Shown: positions 32,445-34,545 of the stretch, in pieces | Layout: each line of letters begins with the position of its first letter | Numbering within the stretch: the first letter of the stretch is position 1 | Assembly: GCF_000621585.1 (NCBI RefSeq) | Contig: NZ_JHXY01000027.1 | Location: 1-34,545 of the forward strand | DNA: 34,545 nt | Direction: 5' to 3' | Origin: [Eubacterium] cellulosolvens LD2006 | GTDB taxonomy: Bacteria > Bacillota > Clostridia > Lachnospirales > Lachnospiraceae | Notes under the pieces: model-generated | Told to the model about the DNA's origin: nothing | Databases searched by the model: none | Seen by the model: the letters and a program-made list of their open reading frames with translations, nothing else | Translations under genes and position numbers: made by a program

Positions 32445-32840
32445 TCATCCCTGTATTCCGAGTACTTCACCGTAGATCATTACCGCATTCCTCACACAGT
32501 CCTCGCAGGGACAGAGAGGTTTTCCGTCTGTGACAGCCTTGAGATCTCTGCACTTAATGGCGCCGCACCTCTTACCGAATTCTTCCTGAATCTGACGCGT
32601 GACCTTGAGCGTTCCCTTGCCCTCGGTTTTCAGTCCCGCGATCATGCCGGCGCCGATGAGAGCGCCGCAGGTCGCCTCCAGATTTCCCATGCCGGCGCAG
32701 AAGCCGGCAGATATCTGTTTCAGCTGTTCCTCCGTCAAAGCTGTCTGATCTGCCAGCGCCGCCGTAACCGCCTGGGCACAGTTGTATTGCCCGGACATTT
32801 TCATTTCTACTGCTTTTTCCGCCCGCTCCTGTAACGTCAT
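32445..32840 (-). CDS. C_GCAxxG_C_C family protein
   Basis: A 131-residue cysteine-rich protein of the C_GCAxxG_C_C family (PF09719), common in anaerobes. The motifs are YNCAQAV (Cys20), GFCAGMGNLEATCGALIGAG and CPCEDCVRNA, with another cysteine pair in KRCGAIKC. The cysteine spacing suggests a redox or metal-cluster role; the function is not established. It is soluble. The ATG at 32840 is behind AAAGGAG. It has its own terminator; the promoter was not identified. Confidence 0.9.
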   Translation of the reverse strand: MTLQERAEKAVEMKMSGQYNCAQAVTAALADQTALTEEQLKQISAGFCAGMGNLEATCGALIGAGMIAGLKTEGKGTLKVTRQIQEEFGKRCGAIKCRDLKAVTDGKPLCPCEDCVRNAVMIYGEVLGIQG

Positions 32841-32952
32841 CCTTTCGCTCCTTTCCCTTCATACTTCCCAGAAATTCCCGCTGATCACGGATCGTCGCCT
32901 GAAGTCTTGCTCGTTCTTTCGCTTTTCGGTAATCATAGCCTTTTCCGCCCGA

Positions 32953-33330
32953 TTATTTCAGCCTATAAATCTTCGCCCCCGCTACGAAAAACAGCAGGAC
33001 AAAGGAAAGAACCAAGGGAATGATGCTGATACCAAACCTGGCTGTTGCCAATGCCAGCAAGCCTCCCAGGGCGGTTATAACGAAGATAGAAACGTTCATG
33101 CCGGTTATTTGGGTCTGTGCACCTTCGAAATCACTTATTTTCCAAAGGATGTACAGCGGGAGGAGACAAAGAATAATCAGTCCACTGCCACTGGCTCCGG
33201 CGACCTGAAGGTGCCTTCCTATAGAAAATATGGTGATTGCCATGCCATATACGACGATGACCGAAAGAAATGTAAAGACTTCAAGGTTCAAAAATCTACA
33301 AATCTCTTTGCTGCCGTTGTTTTGTTCCAT
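32953..33330 (-). CDS. Hypothetical membrane protein
   Basis: A 125-residue protein with four hydrophobic helices: around FLSVIVVYGMAITIFSIG, SGLIILCLLPLYILWKI, MNVSIFVITALGGLLALATA and IIPLVLSFVLLFFVAG. The N-terminal MEQNNGSKEIC and the short basic tail YRLK suggest both ends are cytoplasmic. I do not recognise the family. GGGGGAA precedes the start. It is separated from the next gene by about 110 bases and is probably expressed alone. Confidence 0.6.
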   Translation of the reverse strand: MEQNNGSKEICRFLNLEVFTFLSVIVVYGMAITIFSIGRHLQVAGASGSGLIILCLLPLYILWKISDFEGAQTQITGMNVSIFVITALGGLLALATARFGISIIPLVLSFVLLFFVAGAKIYRLK

Positions 33331-33499
33331 TCTCTAGTTCCCCCCATCTATATAAATCAAACGACAAAAGTCGCCTGTGTTCCTGCGTTAATGAGTCAAC
33401 TATTTATATGTCGGCAGAATTAAGACGTGTATAAGGGGAGTAATTAAAAAAATATGTTTTTTCTAGATCCGTTACTTTTCCATCACATAGGCAGAGGGC

Positions 33500-33826
33500 T
33501 TATATATTATCCCGGTTTTGTAAAGTATGCACGAATCGTCTTACTTCCATGATGTGTTCTCCATCTTCGTGTATCACCACATAGTAAACAATATAGTTTC
33601 CAACGTAGATTCGATAGTACGGGTAATCTCGTTTCTTTTTCGACATTACCGGTTCATATCCTTCCGGATTACTCGCAAGTCGTTTCTGAATTGCTTTTTC
33701 GACATCGTCGAGGAGCTTTTCCGCAGAAGATGGATTTCTCAATCGGTTAGCAATATACATTACCGCAGTTTCGAGTTCCGATTGGAATAGAGGAAGGTAT
33801 CGTACTATATAGTTCTGATCAGCCAT
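33500..33826 (-). CDS. ParE/RelE-family toxin
   Basis: A 108-residue toxin of the ParE/RelE fold: NYIVRYLPLFQSELETAVMY, a helix pair (NPSSAEKLLDDVEKAI), the strand YPYYRIYVGNYIVYYVV and the terminal IMEVRRFVH. The RIYVGNYIVYYVV and RRFVH strands are the conserved core. Whether it cuts mRNA or poisons gyrase cannot be decided from sequence. It overlaps the antitoxin gene by eight bases, the usual order with antitoxin first. The AT content is higher than that of the neighbouring chromosome, which suggests transfer. Confidence 0.9.
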   Translation of the reverse strand: MADQNYIVRYLPLFQSELETAVMYIANRLRNPSSAEKLLDDVEKAIQKRLASNPEGYEPVMSKKKRDYPYYRIYVGNYIVYYVVIHEDGEHIMEVRRFVHTLQNRDNI

Positions 33827-34076
33827 TTAACATTCTCCGAATAGAACCAAAAACTTCATCATGTGTCAATCTTTCCTCTGTCGAAGACGCAGCCGCGTCC
33901 GCAACATCCATAATGTATTCTTCCGGTTCTGTGATTCTTGAATATGCTTCAAGACTTAAGACAACCATTGACCCATATCCGTTTTTCGTCAAATAAACAG
34001 GGTCTCCACTTTGTACTATTTTTTCTATATCTGTGAATTTATTACGTAAATCGGAAACTGGTCTGATCTGCATCAT
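33819..34076 (-). CDS. Phd/YefM-family antitoxin
   Basis: An 85-residue antitoxin and DNA-binding autorepressor. The Phd/YefM fold is shown by IRPVSDLRNKFTDIEKIV, the strand DPVYLTKNGYGSMVVLS and LEAYSRITE. The C-terminal ~35 residues should wrap the toxin. Two adjacent ATGs are present; GGAGG lies before them. The inverted repeat at 34096-34124 is the probable operator. Confidence 0.9.
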   Translation of the reverse strand: MMQIRPVSDLRNKFTDIEKIVQSGDPVYLTKNGYGSMVVLSLEAYSRITEPEEYIMDVADAAASSTEERLTHDEVFGSIRRMLNG

Positions 34077-34095
34077 ATGAATTTCCTCCTTAATA

Positions 34096-34124
34096 CTATC
34101 ATTTACTTATCAATATAATGATAG
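34096..34124 (-). promoter_or_regulatory. Operator of the toxin-antitoxin pair
   Basis: CTATCATT (34096-34103) and AATGATAG (34117-34124) form an 8-bp inverted repeat with a 13-base AT-rich spacer, about 20 bases before the antitoxin start, where Phd/YefM proteins bind their own promoters. Confidence 0.65.
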
Positions 34125-34221
34125 CATAACAAGCGTATTTATATCAATATCTCTTGATTTATGATCAATGTGAACTTCCCAGGAAATTAACTCGTAAATC
34201 CATTTCCCTGTCCTACCGAGG

Positions 34222-34437
34222 TTAAATATCTGCCTTTCCTTTCAGGAAATCGATCACTTCCTCCATGCTCCGTTTGCTCTTTGCATAGGCGTCCAGAATC
34301 TTCTTCATGTCCGCTTCTTTTTTCTTTTCTACCAGCCTGTCGTACTCGACTTGGGCATCTTCAAGCTGTGCCTTCAACTTCAGGATTTTCTGTTCCTGCT
34401 GTTCGATTTTCGCATCGATATCTACTGTTCTTGCCAT
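34222..34437 (-). CDS. Small coiled-coil protein, mobilization-element-like
   Basis: A 71-residue protein starting MARTVDIDAKIEQQEQKI, with heptad-like charged helices through LKAQLEDAQVEYDRLVEKKK and a short tail SMEEVIDFLKGK. Similar small coiled-coil proteins (ErpK-like) are found beside mobilization genes of Firmicute integrative elements; this assignment is from memory of the pattern and is tentative. The ATG at 34437 has GAGGAG before it and is preferred to an upstream start. It begins 11 bases after the stop of the gene entering from the right edge, so the two are co-transcribed. Confidence 0.6.
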   Translation of the reverse strand: MARTVDIDAKIEQQEQKILKLKAQLEDAQVEYDRLVEKKKEADMKKILDAYAKSKRSMEEVIDFLKGKADI

Positions 34438-34448
34438 GTTTTTTCTCC

Positions 34449-34545
34449 TCAACTCGTCAGACTCGCTAGCTTCTTACCCAATTCTGCAGCCTCTTTCGCG
34501 ACGCTTGTCGCTGTCAGATTGAAGGCCTGCAGGATGTCTTTCTGC
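34449..34545 (-). CDS. C-terminus of a gene entering from the right edge
   Basis: Only the last 32 codons are visible: QKDILQAFNLTATSVAKEAA followed by ELGKKLASLTS and a TGA stop at 34449-34451. The composition is helical. Together with the next gene it resembles a mobilization or relaxosome protein end, but the fragment is too short to classify. Confidence 0.5.
   Translation of the reverse strand, partial: QKDILQAFNLTATSVAKEAAELGKKLASLTS

Noticed and set aside
32841-32950. Coding-like stretch (YDYRKAKERARLQATIRD) before the C_GCAxxG_C_C gene
   Set aside because: It has an in-frame stop just upstream and no start codon; the charged look is probably due to purine-rich sequence around the ribosome site.

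Overview
The window looks like a chromosomal segment of a Clostridia-class Firmicute, most likely a Lachnospiraceae-type gut or rumen anaerobe. The reasons are strong AGGAGG-type ribosome sites, frequent TTG/GTG starts, a YtrA-type GntR/ABC operon, a C_GCAxxG_C_C family protein, a two-domain glutamine-dependent NAD synthetase, large hybrid kinases ending in HPt domains, and DUF3791/DUF3990 genes. This is inference from gene content; no rRNA or tRNA gene was recognised.

Left part (1-9.5 kb): the 3' end of a lipase, an aldo/keto reductase and a two-domain protein with a degenerate ATP-grasp module all read rightwards to a bidirectional terminator. Convergent to them is an ABC exporter operon (YtrA-type repressor with a TTG start, ATPase, 681-aa permease) with a dyad at its presumed promoter. 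A COG0523/CobW GTPase follows. It has a near-consensus promoter bracketed by two TGCAA-N5-TTGCA boxes resembling Nur-type (Fur-family) operators, which suggests metal-responsive control.

Signalling block (8.7-19.5 kb, minus strand): a hybrid kinase fused to two receivers, an HD-GYP phosphodiesterase and an HPt domain; a second hybrid kinase with a Cache-like sensor; a response regulator with a dead N-terminal receiver; a 722-aa solute-binding lipoprotein without permeases; and an MBL-fold hydrolase. The order suggests one sensory locus joining extracytoplasmic ligand sensing, a phosphorelay and c-di-GMP breakdown.

Middle (19.6-23.2 kb): a GT-C-like membrane protein and NAD synthetase. The accessory zone (23.3-26.6 kb, AT-richer) holds an HNH-nuclease protein, a TIGR04076 protein, a tightly packed DUF3791/DUF3990/small-protein operon, and a broken Bro-N/DinD-like gene whose 3' end was replaced by that operon.

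Right part (26.7-34.5 kb): a DUF2798 membrane protein, a truncated M15 peptidase, a gene-free stretch with a promoter-terminator-bounded structured RNA candidate next to a dispersed palindromic repeat (second copy inverted at 7.2 kb), a methyl-accepting chemotaxis protein, a lipoprotein with a cystatin-like QVVAG motif beside a frameshifted small membrane gene, a C_GCAxxG_C_C protein, a ParE/Phd-type toxin-antitoxin pair, and at the edge two small genes resembling accessory genes of mobilizable elements.
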